Positions 12,042-24,123 of a stretch of 64,000 nt of DNA are shown here, one piece after another. The stretch spans positions 7,628,501-7,692,500 of the forward strand of contig NC_063260.1 in assembly GCF_019578655.1 (NCBI RefSeq), read 5' to 3'. The notes beneath the pieces are model-generated. The model saw only the letters and a program-made list of their open reading frames with translations. It made no database searches and was not told the DNA's origin. Source of the stretch: Ricinus communis (taxonomy: Eukaryota; Streptophyta; Magnoliopsida; Malpighiales; Euphorbiaceae). A program made the position numbers and the translations under genes. The number at the start of each line of letters is the position of its first letter. The stretch's first letter is position 1.

Positions 12042-12142
12042 CCTAAAAGCAATTGATATTGCTATTTGAGCTAGTCCCAAAAGCAATTATTATTACTATT
12101 TGAACTAATCTCAAAAGCAATTGCTATTGCCACTTGAGCTAG
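12042..12142. repeat. three tandem units of about 34 bp
   Basis: Units begin at 12042, 12077 and 12110, each of the form AAAAGCAATTxxTATTxCTA followed by TTTGAGCTAGTC-like sequence. A related single unit occurs at about 28538 (GAGCAATCACTATTACCACT). The words resemble a dispersed plant repeat rather than a gene. Confidence 0.55.
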
Positions 12143-13006
12143 AATGAAATGTGATTTACTTTAATTTTTCTCCATCTCCTTCTTTTTCTTATTTTATAAG
12201 GGGAATTTGAACATGAGATTATGCTCAAATTTTGACTCTACCTAGTGTCAATCTAAACCATAAATTCTCACTTAATTATTATTTTTAACTATTAACAAGA
12301 ATGACTAAAACTGTTAACACATTATATTTATGACTTATTCAAAATTCAATTTAATAAAAGTTAGTTTAATCTCATTTAATGAGAGTTGATAACTCAGTCG
12401 ACTATGTGAGCTATCAACAAAAAATCTTAAAGATTGACTTTAATCTAAGAAATACTTGTAAGAATGATTAAAAAGCGTCAGATAGGGTTGTCCGACCACT
12501 TACTCCGATGATAAAATCGATAATTTATAAAAAGGTGACTAAAGTGTATAAGTGTGTAAAATTGTATATACATGCAAATGTAGTGCTCTCATTCTTTATA
12601 TAGATATTAAAAGTCTTCTAGTCCTTTTAGGAAAGAAACTCTACATTTGTGGTCGTCTTAAAACGTATTAGGATTTGTATTCTTATTTATTAGCAGAGTT
12701 TTAGATTAGATCGGATTTTGTAACTAGAATCCTCTTAAGACACGATCTCTTAGAATTCTAATTATAGTGGGAAGCAACCTCTACTCAACTTTGTCTTTCT
12801 CGGGTGGAACATGCTAACTTTATGATACTCAGTTATCAAGACTCCTGTCTTAAATGAGCCAAACTCAAATAAAACAAAGCTTGACTTATTAACTTGTGAG
12901 CCAACTAGATAATATGCTCGCAAATTGGTCCATAAAATATACATAATCTATAATTTAGCTTATTGTCTTTATGTTTCTATTTATTATAAATATAAAAAAT
13001 CAGATA
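12143..13006. other. AT-rich spacer
   Basis: Moderately complex sequence at 12470-12950 without a convincing reading frame. No gene called. Confidence 0.35.
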
Positions 13007-13264
13007 AATTTTAAAGTGTCGTAGTTACAGTGAATTTTTAATATTTCAATATTTTTATTTAAAAAAATTATTTAATTTTAGATTAAATTCACATAAAATA
13101 TTTTAATATATAACTTTTGTATAAAAATATATACTAAAATATTTTTACATAAATTTCTTAAAGAAAAAGTCTTTTTATGTAAATTAATCTATAATTTTAT
13201 AATTTTTATTCAATGAATATATGAAGATAATGAAAAGTCACTGTAACTACGACACTTTAAAATT
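13007..13264. mobile_element. hairpin MITE, 258 bp, with 26-bp perfect inverted ends
   Basis: The first 26 bases (13007-13032, containing AAGTGTCGTAGTTACAG) are the exact reverse complement of the last 26 (13239-13264). The interior is AT-rich with no coding capacity. I could not see an unambiguous target duplication, so the superfamily is open. Confidence 0.75.
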
Positions 13265-15660
13265 CACCAAAATATTATCTATCTCAACTTATTATTTGCA
13301 ATAATTTTATTAAAAAGAATATAAATGTTTATTATAAATATTTTATTTCTTAATGCATTGATGAATAATTTATATATATTAATTTTGAGACATAAATTAT
13401 TTATATATATGCTTATATTTTAACATATAAAATTTTTATTTTGACATATGCACATATTTTTTATATATAAGATTCAAGCTTATGTATAATTTTATTAATT
13501 AATAAGTTAAATTTCTAATTAAATAATGATTCTAATCCTAAGAACTGGCATATTAATTATATTTAATATTTATATTAATTAATAAATTATTTTCTACAAT
13601 AATAATTCTAACACTAGAAAAATAATATTTTAAATTATACTTGTAATATTATATACAATAAAATTATTATTCTTTTAATTATATGATAATTCTATTTTTT
13701 TAAAATTGTAATATCAAATATATTAATAATCAATTTCACATAATATTAAAATTAATTGATAAATATTCTAAAACAATATTTATATTATTAAATCAATAAA
13801 ATTTTATTAAAAATATATATATAATTATTTAATTTACTATTATCTTATGATAATATATATATATTAAATATTATTTATACATTTAATTTTATAATTAAAA
13901 TAATAACAACATGAGTCACTGTTACACTTAATTTCAATTAAGCTAAACGAGTTAAAGTTAATAATAAAAATCCGGTGGATATAGCAATAGCCCTAGGAAT
14001 GATTCGATGTGTGCGTATCATTGGATGTTAACCAGAGGTTTCACTCTGATTTAATGTCTATTACATACATAAAAGTGCAAAAACGTGAAAGAAGTGAATT
14101 CTTTGGACCAAGCAAATTGACCGATATTTTGTTGCGCATTTATTTGACGATTTTGCCGAGTAGGCTACATTTATCGGTTAGGTGTTTCTTTCCCAAACAA
14201 TGACTTGTGACCCATTACCTTTTTAATTGATAAATAGACCAATCAAATCAGACAGCTTCCAAATTTTATATGCATAATTTGCTCCATCTATCAAGTTAGG
14301 CTAGCTTTATTAATTACCTATACTAACAATGAGTTTTTTTTTTAATTTTTTAAATACAAAATAAATTAATTACAATTTTTTAAAAGGTATATTGAGATTT
14401 TTGAAAGAATATGAGCTATGTAGCAATAAAATAGGCAATTATGAGAATCATTTAAAGGAAACAGACAATATAATGGTGATATTATTTATTAAAAAATATA
14501 ATAAAGCTAACAGAGTTAATTATAATGTTATTATCAAGAGAGCAAGTTTATAGTATGTCTGACATATTTTTTTTCCAATTTTAGATTTTATAAACTGTTT
14601 TTAGTATATTTTTTATGTTATTTGCGTTTTATTAAATAATATATTTTTGAAGGTTCTTTTCAGCTTTAATTTAATAAAAGTATTTTTTTTTTTATTTTCT
14701 AAACTACAATATATATGGACAGAAATAATAAAGTTTGTATATTCTTTACAATTGGAGTGGTGCATGGATTAATCTTATTCCATAACTTCTATTATATTAA
14801 AAGTTGATATTTTCGTAATTAAATAATGCGTTTTTTCATAAGCATTTATATGTTATTGAAATATGTAACTAAAAGTTAGTGATAATTGTATAAATAAATA
14901 AAAAAGGAGGAGGAAAAAAGAAAAGGAAAAGCTATAAAAATTAAAACCTAGACTTGATGTAAGAATTCTTCAAATTATTATTGTCTTATAGGAACAAGGA
15001 GGGGTGGTAATTGGTAGCCTATTGCTGTAGGGAAGGATGCTTAATTTTAACAAGTTGGCAAGGATTTGTCCCCTGATTTTGCTGGACCCGACACTATCAG
15101 AGCAGTGCTTCGTCCCCATCCCCTGAATTCTTTCTGCCAACTGCCAACTACTAACCTGAATGCATAAGAAGGAAAAATATTATACGTTGGTTGGGTTTTT
15201 TTTAAGTGACATTTATGACTGTCTACCCTACTTTTAGTTTATGTTCTAATAATATTACAATAGTAGACATGTAACTGTAGATTTCCCCAGAAATTAATTA
15301 TGGTAATTTATTATCAAGTTAGTTAGGAGGGGACAATAAAGTGCTTGCCACTTCCCCCCACAATTGCTTCTATACGTACTAGAGGAAATTCTTCTTCTTT
15401 TCTTTGGAAAAGGCTCAGATATGGGTTTAATGTATGGACTTGATGTGTTTAATATCAATGTCTGTGCCCTTGGCTAACGGAGGGAACGTTTGAAATAAGG
15501 GACTGTTTGTCTTAAAAGTGACGTGGCATACAAATTATTGCCAAAGAGATTCGAACCCGGTTGCTGTACACATCAGCTTAGGACAGGATTTCGACCGTCA
15601 ATGTGTACACATCAGCTCAATTTTGCCCTAAACATTGATACTATACCCCAAGCATGTTCC
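13265..15660. other. AT-rich intergenic region
   Basis: 13265-14200 is nearly pure AT with no features. A more complex stretch at 14990-15160 and 15480-15720 may be an old promoter or transposon flank. No gene or tRNA could be supported. Confidence 0.35.
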
Positions 15661-16099
15661 TTTCACAGATTCTTTAAAGCAGAACAACATCCCTAAAGCT
15701 GAAAAACCCTAAGCTCTGTATCTTTAGCATTGAAACACTGTAATTTTACTGTGTTGTTTATCCTTATTATACTTGAATAAAGAAGCAATCAGAAGTTCCA
15801 TAAAAGTCATTATATTTGCTGCTAAAGGTGAGTAAAAGCTTTGTACTGTGTTATATGCTTTTATTATTTTATGCTTTATATTCTTGCGTTATTATAAAAT
15901 GAAATCTTTTTATTAGATTCAATATAGGTGGTCCTCCAATTCTTTTTATGTTAGGTTTTCTTGTTCAATGAGTATTAGCTTGAAAAAGGGTCCTCATGTA
16001 TAATGTTTAACTAGTATATACTTTTTCTCTTATGTGTGAATGGGACAAAGATTAAAAAATTGCTAAGGTTTGTGCTCTGCCTGTGGATCTCATAAGTGG

Positions 16100-16714
16100 G
16101 TTGTTTATTTATTGATTTTATTGTGTTTTATTTAGCATAGAAAATAATATTAGTTTGCATTTTTTAATTTTAGTGGTTATATAATAGTAGACTTGAGTAT
16201 GCTAGTAGGGATGTAGGCATTGTGCCTAACTTTAACCTTGACTATTTATGCTATTCTGACATAAATGGTAGGTATGTGAAGCATCTAAATTTTCCTACAA
16301 TAATAACACATTTGTGTTTGGACTTGGTAACGAATTAATGATGGATTGTTTTTAGCAGAAGATGATGAGTCAATTAAGAGAGTTTATACCATATCCCAAA
16401 TTAGTTGGATTAGGCATACAAATTCTATGCTAATCACAAGGTTACTGAGCCAATATGTAAGGGAGTTGTACTTACTATTAAGAATCCAACTTATATGAAT
16501 CATAATGAGCAAAACAGTTCTAGTAGAAGAATTTTGTGAAGATGTAGGAAGTGGTGTTTATTCTGAGACAATAAAACAGAAGGGAATGCCAATATAGATA
16601 CACAATTTGGATATGTCAGTATTGCTTGTGGGGAGGGTAAGAGTCATAATGAGAATGCAAGTTCTATGGGGTCAGCTGGTAATGTGAGTAAACCAAAGGA
16701 TAATAAGGCGTATG
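16100..16714 (+). pseudogene. possible 5' part of a MuDR-like transposase gene
   Basis: Decayed, coding-like sequence of higher complexity lies directly left of the copia insertion, and the MuDR domain begins directly to its right, so this is probably the N-terminal or acidic linker part of the same gene. Frames are broken throughout and no motif is decisive; assignment rests mainly on position. Confidence 0.3.
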
Positions 16715-17214
16715 TGTTAGACAGCCCAGCATAATTACTTTGTCGAAAATAAAATTAAAAATGGGCAGAAACTAGATAATAAATGACACCGAGAATTTAA
16801 CGTGGTTCACCCTTAATGCTGGGTTACGTCCACGGGACAAAATCTGAATAAATCTTCCACTATCAAAATAGCAGGCATACAAAAAGAGTACTTTTACAGA
16901 GAAATCTCACCAAAATAATGACACTCAAGTCTTTCCCACACACCCGAAATAATCTCACTATTTTTATTTCTTACCTCTCTCACTTCTCGCACCCTTTAGA
17001 GAAAACGTTTCTCTAGCTTGCCTATTAGCCTAAAGCTAATATTTTTGTGCTACAGCTTCCTTCATTCACCTTCTTGCTATTTATAGGCAAGGAGGTAAGT
17101 AACCTCCAAGCAATTGGCTTGGAGGCCACTCCAAGCTAATTTGCTAGGAGGTTACTTCAAGTTATAAATTTTTTTTAATAATGTGTGGTCCACCATGTGG
17201 AGGGACCGCCAACA
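16715..17214 (-). repeat. copia 3' LTR, 500 bp
   Basis: In element orientation it begins TGTTGGCGGTCC. Its other end (TGTTAGACAG on the plus strand) aligns with TGTAAGGCGG of the 5' LTR. It contains a TATA box on the minus strand (complement of CTATTTATAGG at about 17078-17088). Confidence 0.85.
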
Positions 17215-18446
17215 AATCTCTCCTTCCCGACTACATGGGAGGCACCATCATTCCAGCTGCTTGTCGACAATATTCAAACTTTCCTCGCGGAAGAGCTTTG
17301 GTTAACATATCAGATCAATTTTATCAGTATGGATCTTTTCCAACTGTAGTAGCTTCATCTCTAATACATCTCGAATCTAGTGATATCTCACATCGATATG
17401 TTTAGATCTTGAATAAAAGGAGGAATTCTTCCCAAGGTGAATAACGCTTTGACTATCACAAAATAGCTCATACTTCGTCTGGTGGAAACCAAGTTCACTT
17501 AAGAAATTTTTCATCCATAGCAACTCCTTACATGCTTCAGTTGCTGCAATAAACTCTGCTTCTGTTGTTGAGAGCGCAATACATTTCTATAGTCTCGACT
17601 GCCGTGATACAGCTCCCCTTACAAATGAAATCAGATAACCTGATATGGATTTTCTCGAGTCAACATCTCCGGCCATATCTGCATCTATGTAGCCAACTAA
17701 CATAGGTTTTCCATCTCCAAAAGATAGACACATTCTTGATGTACCTTGAAGGTATCTAAGGATCCATTTCACTGCAGCTCAATGTTCTTTTCTAGGATTT
17801 GAAAGGAACCGACTCACTACTCCAACTGAGTGAGCAATATCATGTCGTGTACATACCATGGCATACATCAAACTCCTAACTGCTGAAGCATATGGAACTC
17901 TTTCCATCTCCTCCTTCTCTTTCTTAGTAGAAGGGCACTGTTCAGAATTCAGTCTGAAGTGATTAGCGAGGGGACAGCTAACCGCTTTAGCCTTATCCAT
18001 GTTAAATCTTTGAAGTACTTTCTGAATGTACTTCTCCTGTGATAACCATAATTTTTTGGCACCTCTATCTCTGGTTATCTTGATGCCTAGAATTTCCCCT
18101 GCCGAGCCCAAGTATTTCATAGCAAAAGACTTGCTCAACTACTTTTTCAAGTTGTTGATTCTTGAAATATTTTAGCCAACAATCAACATGTCATCCATAT
18201 AGAGCAGAAGTATAATAAAATCATCATCAGAGAATTTCTGCACAAACACACAATGGTCTGAAGTAGTCTTTGTGTACCCTTGCTCCCCCATAACTGACTC
18301 AAATTTCTTATACCATTGTCTCGGTGCCTGTTTCAAGTTGTACAGTCTTTTTTTCAACTTACAGACATATTGCTCTTTCCCATTTTCTTCAAAACCCTCT
18401 GGTTGCTCCATGTATATCTCTTCCTCCAAATCACCATGAAGGAAGG
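17215..18446 (-). pseudogene. copia pol, C-terminal part: end of RT and RNase H
   Basis: Continues the reverse transcriptase interrupted at 18447. It encodes LYNLKQAPRQWYKKFE, the catalytic YMDD box in LLYMDDMLIVG (about 18175-18205), then GIKITRDR, RYLQGTSRM, and the RNase H core with DADMAGD and STTEAEF (about 17550-17700). Stops fall at TAA after LIVG, TGA at a Trp codon before AAVKWILRYL, and TAG at a Gln codon before KCIALSTTEAE. Most are single C-to-T or G-to-A changes. The polypurine tract follows the last codons. Confidence 0.85.
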
Positions 18447-21202
18447 TGTAATACTCGAAATTTTTATATATATTTAATAATGAGTATTTATTTATTTAAT
18501 TAATTTAATTTAATTTTTATTTTTATTTTTATTTTTATTTGGTTTAATTTGAAATGATTCAATGAAAATTTTAATATTAGTCAATTAAATAAATTATTTT
18601 TCTATACCCAATTAGTTGAAATTTTAAGAATTAATTAAGTAAATTATTTGAAGAGTAGAATATATTTTTGGTTATTCAAGTTTTCCCCAAATGCATATTT
18701 ATATAAGTAAGATTATATATTGGAAAATTATGGTAGAAATTGTAAGGGATGTTTTTATAAAAGAATTTTGAGAAAATTGGTATTTTAATTGATTAGTGGT
18801 ATTAAATTTTAAGTTGGAAATTTATTATTTAAATTAATTTTGTGTTAGGACTAAATTGGAAATTTATTTTAGAATAAGGATTCAAAGTATAATTTTATTT
18901 TTATGGGGATTTAATGGAAATTTGTGAGTTTGGTATAGTTGTAAATAAATATGTCGGTCAGGGGTATTTTTGTAATTGTGTATTTTCAATAATTTTAATT
19001 TGGCCCAAAGTGAATAGTTAGGGGTTAAATTGAAAGGCTAAAAATAAGTTTGGGGGTTAAATTGAAATTCTACAGGATGAAATTGTAAGTAATTAAGAAA
19101 GTTGAGGGACCAAACTGTAATAAGGAAAAGTTCAGGGGTCAAATATCGATATTGAAAGAAAGAAAAGAAGGAACGGGGAGAGAGAGTGAGGCACGGGAAG
19201 AAGAAGAAGGAGGCAGGAGTTGGCGTCGGTGGCAAGCCTGGCCGGAGTGGCAAGTGCGAGAGTGTGCGTGTGGCGAAGGCCGTTCGGCCGATCTCGGTGG
19301 CGATCGGCTCCCCTTAGAGAGAGCTTCCTTTTAGCGGTGGCGGCGTTAGTTTTGGTGGCCGGAGGAGGGATTTCCGGCGAATTGGAGGCAGCCGTATTTT
19401 TAAGCTTTTCCGGCGAGCTCCGGCGAGCTATGGATGATCAGAGGACGTATCCCGACTCTCCTCAGCTCAAGCTTCGCAATGGCACCGGTTTTGTGGCGAT
19501 CGGACTTCATTTGTGAATTGACGGCCGACCAAACGATCAAGCGTCTCGGTAATTTTTCTCTGGCCCGTAATTTTGGAATTCTTGGTTTAATTGTGTGTCT
19601 ATTGGATTATATTGAGTATTTGATGATATTTGTGAGTCAAAAATAATTTTGCCTGTTAGTTTGTCTGCCTCATATTTTGTGCTGTGTGGCGGAGTCGGGA
19701 AATAGTGAAGTTTGGGGACCCGACTCCCGTTGTTTGAATTGTTGGATTTTTGAAGTATTTTTCTGGCAGGTCCTGGACCCGTTTTTATGGGGGGTAATGT
19801 CCGTGTTGTAGGGGAGGTTCTGCCGGATTTTCGTTAGAATTTTCCCGAGTCGAGATTCTTAGACAATCAGTCCTAGGAGTCTAGACCTAGGATTAATGAT
19901 CGATTGTTTCGGCGTTTTGATAAATTGTTTTCCGTGACTAGATTGTCCGTTTGTTTCGGCTCGCTCTAACCGAGGCACCGGAGCAGAACTAGGAGGTCGC
20001 CCAATTCTGTGAGTTAAAGTCATATATCGCTTATGCACGTGTCATGCATAAAATTTGATTTGCTACTGTGATTATTCATTTGCAATTTCAATTTTTCATT
20101 TAATTATTATTATTATTTGCATGATGCTTTTAATTACTATTTAAATATGTTTTTCCTTTATCACCAATTTTAATATTGCATGATGACTCAGGATGGGACG
20201 GCAGTAGAACATAGGAGTTGGATGAGTGTTCCAATATAATCTGATAGAGATAGGAAAAGGGTAAAGAGGTAAAAATTTTAAGAAAGAAAGATTAGGACCT
20301 GCCCTGGTCGAGCATCGCTCTCTGGGAAAAGGGTAAAGAGATAAAGGGTAAAGAGGTAAAAATTTTAAGAAAGAAAGATTAGGACCTACCTTGATCGAGC
20401 ATCGCTCTCTGAGCTTAGTAGAGTGTGGTTGCCGGAGTAAAGGTCCCTGGTCGAGCATTGCTCTCTGGGCATCAGTCTTATAGGATAAGAGAGCCGAAAG
20501 GCTAAGGCTGAGAGTTAAGTGACCGGACTGGAGGTAAGTTCCCTGGTCGAGCTTTGCTCTCTGGGCGCCAGTCCTGTTGGAATGAGAGGTTTGATATGTT
20601 AGAGTTGAGGTTAGTTCAGACATAAGTATTGAAATAAATCGAAATGTTAGAGTTGGGATTAGGGTTCTACTGAAGTACTCCGTCCCATTGCATGTGGAAT
20701 AATTTTTGTTTAAGCATAGCATGACACATATGTCTTAACATGACACGTATGGTTCGCGTGATTTATTAATTATTTTAAAATTAAATGAATGTGATATTGA
20801 AATGTTTGAAACTGTTTTAGATATATGATTTTAGCTCATTCTCGAGACTGACAGTCTCCATTTACTGTTTTTCAGATTCGTGACTGTTAGTCTTCCCGCG
20901 ACTCATATTCAGTAACCCGACTCCTTCATGGTATGTAAATTGGTAAATCTTAGATTCTCCACAGTAATAATAATAGATGTATCAGTTGTAAATTTTCTGT
21001 AGTTTCGGGTCTCGCCTAATTGTTCCGGCAGACCGATTCAATTGTGTAACATGTAATGTTAAGATAATTTGTAGCTTTAATAACATTAATTGAGATAAGA
21101 TTTGTTTAAGTCAGTGAGTGTCAGGCTTACTATGGGTTTCGGTGGCCTTACGCCTACCCATTCCCTAGTGCCGGTCATGGGCCCACGGGTGGGGTCATGA
21201 CA
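18447..21202 (+). mobile_element. solo LTR, 2756 bp, inserted in the copia reverse transcriptase
   Basis: It starts TGTAATACTCG and ends GGGGTCATGACA. It is flanked on both sides by GAAGG (18442-18446 and 21203-21207), a perfect 5-bp target duplication. Removing the insert and one GAAGG restores continuous RT codons, DVKTAF followed by LHGDLEEE. There is no coding region, PBS or PPT. Length, the TGTAATAC start and the TCATGACA end resemble LTRs of plant Ty3/gypsy chromoviruses (Tekay-like), though the family was not confirmed. It contains a GC-rich segment (about 19180-19540) and a short tandem motif array (20250-20580). Open frames inside it are not genes. Confidence 0.85.
20259..20580. repeat. 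tandem motif array inside the solo LTR
   Basis: The motif CCCTGGTCGAGCATCGCTCT, or a close variant, occurs at about 20302, 20389, 20445 and 20541. The first two lie in an 87-bp direct duplication starting GGGTAAAGAGGTAAAAATTT at 20259 and 20346. Confidence 0.7.
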
Positions 21203-21207
21203 GAAGG

Positions 21208-22093
21208 CAGTCTTTACATCCATCTGCTCGATCTGCAGGTCGAGACTTGCTGCTAACCCTAGCATTGTACGAATAGATGTCATTTTCACCACCGGTGAAA
21301 AAATCTCATCAAAGTCAATCCCTTTCCTTTGGCTGAATCCCTTGACAACTAGTCTAGCTTTGAATCGTGGTTGGAGACCGTGTTCCTCATTCTTTATCCT
21401 GAACACCCACTTATTTTTCAAAGTTCTCTTGCTTTTAGGCAACCTTACCAGCTTGAAAATATCATTCTCATGCAAAGATCTCATTTCATCTTGCATGGCT
21501 TCAATCCATTTCTGCTTGTGTTCATTGTCCATAGCTTCTTCAAAGCTCTCGAGTTCTCCCCCGTCAGTTAATAACACATACTGATCTTCGGGATATCTGG
21601 TAGATTATTGTCGAACTCTACCAGATCTCCATAGAATTGGAGAACCCACATCTGCTGGTGGATGATGATGAACACCATAATCATCAGTATTACCTGGTTC
21701 AAACTCAATGGGAGCATCTTGACCATTTATCTCCGGTTGGTCGCTTTCTTCATCTCCAATATGTCTAGGAACCGTTGTTGAGGAATCAATTCCAAGTTTG
21801 TTGAATCTCCATTAGATTGCTCAGAAACATTCTGAGCCCTTTTAATATCCTTAATGGTCTGATTTTCAACAAACACGCTATCACGGCTTCTGATAAGCCT
21901 CTTATGGACTGGGTCGTAAAATCTATAGCCAAACTGATCTTGACCATAGCCCACAAACACGCACTCTCTTGTCTTAGCATCAAGTTTGAACCTCTCATCT
22001 TTGGGAATATACACAAAGGCTTTGCACCCCGAACACTCGCAGATGACCATAGGAAACATCCTTTCCCGTCCATACTCTTTCTAGAGTATCAGA
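21208..22093 (-). pseudogene. copia pol, end of integrase and start of reverse transcriptase
   Basis: Three reading-frame pieces. After the large gag-pol frame stops near 22094, homology continues (DTLERVWTGKDVSYGHLRVF), then shifts by one base at the GGGTGCAAA run into CKAFVYIPKDERFKLDAKT and VGYGQDQFGYRFYDP. After a degraded linker comes the RT start: AMDNEHKQKWIEAMQDEMRS, KNKWVFRIK, RFKARLVVKGFSQRKGIDF and SLDLQIEQMDVKTAF, where the solo LTR interrupts. At least two frameshifts and some stops. Confidence 0.85.
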
Positions 22094-23974
22094 CTATAGA
22101 GGGATACATGTTGAAAGGTTGAGCACATAAACTGCTGCTAGTAGAGCTTCACCCCAAAACATCTTAGGCAACTTTGCATGTGAGAGTAGACATCTAACTC
22201 TCTCCATTAAAGTTCTGTTGATCCTCTCAGCCAAGCCATTTAACTGCGGCGTCTTAGGAGGTGTTGTTTGATGCCAAATACCATTATTTTTGCAATAAGC
22301 ATCAAATGGTCCAATGTACTTTCCACCATTATCTGTACAGATGCACTTCAGCTTCTTGCCAGTCTGTCTCTCTACCAGAGTTAGAAATTGCTTGAAAACT
22401 TCTAACACCTGGTCCTTTGTCTTCAAAGTATATACCCATGTCTTTCTTGAATGATCATCATTTCTCGTCACAAAGTATTGACCACCAAGTGACTTTGGCA
22501 TTGGTCCACAAAAATCTGAGTGAATCAGATCTAACACATTCTTCATTCTAGAAGGAGAGAAACTTTTGAAAGAAACTCTATTTTGCTTCCCTGCCAAACA
22601 ATCAGTACATTTCTTCAAATGAACCTGATCCAATCCATGTAACACATTTCTTTTGGCCAATATCGACATTTCTTTCTCACTCTTGTGACCGAGTCGTTTA
22701 TGCCACAACTTAACTATACTATCATTCTCCACTGTATTGACATCATCACGGGAGAGCTTTGCCTGTATCATGTATAGTTTTGAATATCGTTTTCCCTTGG
22801 CCACTACCAATGAACCTTTGGTAAGCTTCCATTGGCCATTGAAGAAGGTGTTGCAAAAACCTTCATCATCCAGCTTGCCTGCTGAAATCAAATTCAGGCG
22901 CATATCTGGAACATGCCTGACATCCTTCAAGACTAGTTGCATACCATTTTTTATTTCTAGAAGGACGTCACCTTTGCCTATGACTTTTGCAAAATTCTCA
23001 TTTCCCATTCTTACATCACCAAATTCGCCTGATGTGTAAGATGAGAAGAATTCCTTCTGAGATATAGCATGAATGGTAGCACCAGTGTCAATCACCCAAC
23101 TCATCTCATGGATTGCAAGGTTGAAAATATCATCATCATGAACCATGTTGAATTCTCCGACAACATTTGCTTGTTCATCATCACTGTTGTCATATTTCTT
23201 TACATCTTTTCCTTTGTTCCTTTCTTGGTCATTCTTTAACTTTCGGCAGAATCTTTTGATGTGGCCCTTTTTCTTGCAGTAATGGCACTCAGTATTAGCA
23301 TATTTGTTTGACTTTCCTCTGCTTTTGTTTCTAGGTTTTGGACCCCTAGCTTCACTCCTCCCTCTAGATTCTGCTACAAAGACATCTGACTGTGATGAAG
23401 AGGAACCTTGTGATCTTCGTCTACTCTCTTCATTCAGGATGCCACTTTTAACAGCTTCCACATTTACTACTCCATTTGGTGCAGAATTTGTTAGTGTAAT
23501 TTTCAACATCTCCCAAGACTCTGGTAGAGAGGCGAGCACGAGGAGAGCGAGCACCTCATCGTCAAACTTTATGCTCATACTTGACAACTGATCCACAATC
23601 TCTTGAATTTCATTCAAGTGATCTGCTATAGAAATACCATCCTGATATTTTATCTGCATTAATTTTGCCAGATAAAATAATTTGTTGTTGCTGGTTTTCG
23701 ACGCGTACAACTTCTCAAGCTTCTCCCATAATATTTGTGCGTGAGTCTCATTACATATGTGGTTGTATATATTATCTTCGACAAACTGTCGAATGAAACC
23801 ACACACATGCTCATGCTCAAACGCCCATTCTTCATCTGATTTTTCTTCGGGTTTATTTGTTGCAAACACCGGTAAATGCAACTTCGTCACAAATAGGAGA
23901 TCTTTCATCTTGTTTCTCCATATGCGGTAATTCGTGCCATTTAAACTAACCATCTTGCCTGTCTTTGCCTCCAT
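22094..23974 (-). pseudogene. copia gag, protease and integrase reading frame (open but from a dead element)
   Basis: A long uninterrupted frame on the minus strand, with the probable true start at Met 23974 (MEAKTGKMVSLNGTNYRIW). The open frame extends upstream to 24064, but that part is leader. Counting from 24064, the CCHC zinc knuckle is at residues 260-273 (CHYCKKKGHIKRFC), the protease DTGA at 326-329, the integrase HHCC zinc finger at about 455-489 (HKRLGH...CTDC), and the integrase acidic triad in HSDFCGP (516), CTDNGG (578) and GLAERINR (613). Gag binds RNA, protease cuts the polyprotein and integrase inserts cDNA. The frame ends before RT at a stop, so the whole polyprotein cannot be made. 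Confidence 0.9.
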
Positions 23975-24108
23975 ATTTTCGACAGATGCCCAGCACTTCA
24001 GGAAAGAGTAAATAAATATATCTAGCTTATTTTCTGATGTGGAGGATCCACTATCTAGTAGCAACCACAGAGCATACGATAATTAGATATATATAGATAC
24101 TCAAGGAT

Positions 24109-24121
24109 GGCTCTGATACCA
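24109..24121 (-). other. primer-binding site of the copia element
   Basis: The minus strand reads TGGTATCAGAGCC, matching the 3' end of initiator Met tRNA used by many plant copia elements. It sits two bases from the 5' LTR end. Confidence 0.85.
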
Positions 24122-24123
24122 GT

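Noticed and set aside
15540..15575. GATTCGAACCCGG word suggesting a tRNA T-arm
   Set aside because: No D-arm, anticodon arm or acceptor stem could be built on either strand.
19152..19646. Overlapping open frames in the GC-rich part of the 2.76-kb solo LTR
   Set aside because: They lie in an LTR with defined borders, have no motif, and result from local GC richness.
20141..20722. 193-codon frame on the minus strand within the solo LTR
   Set aside because: Its repeats follow the LTR tandem motif; no homology or signal of a real protein.
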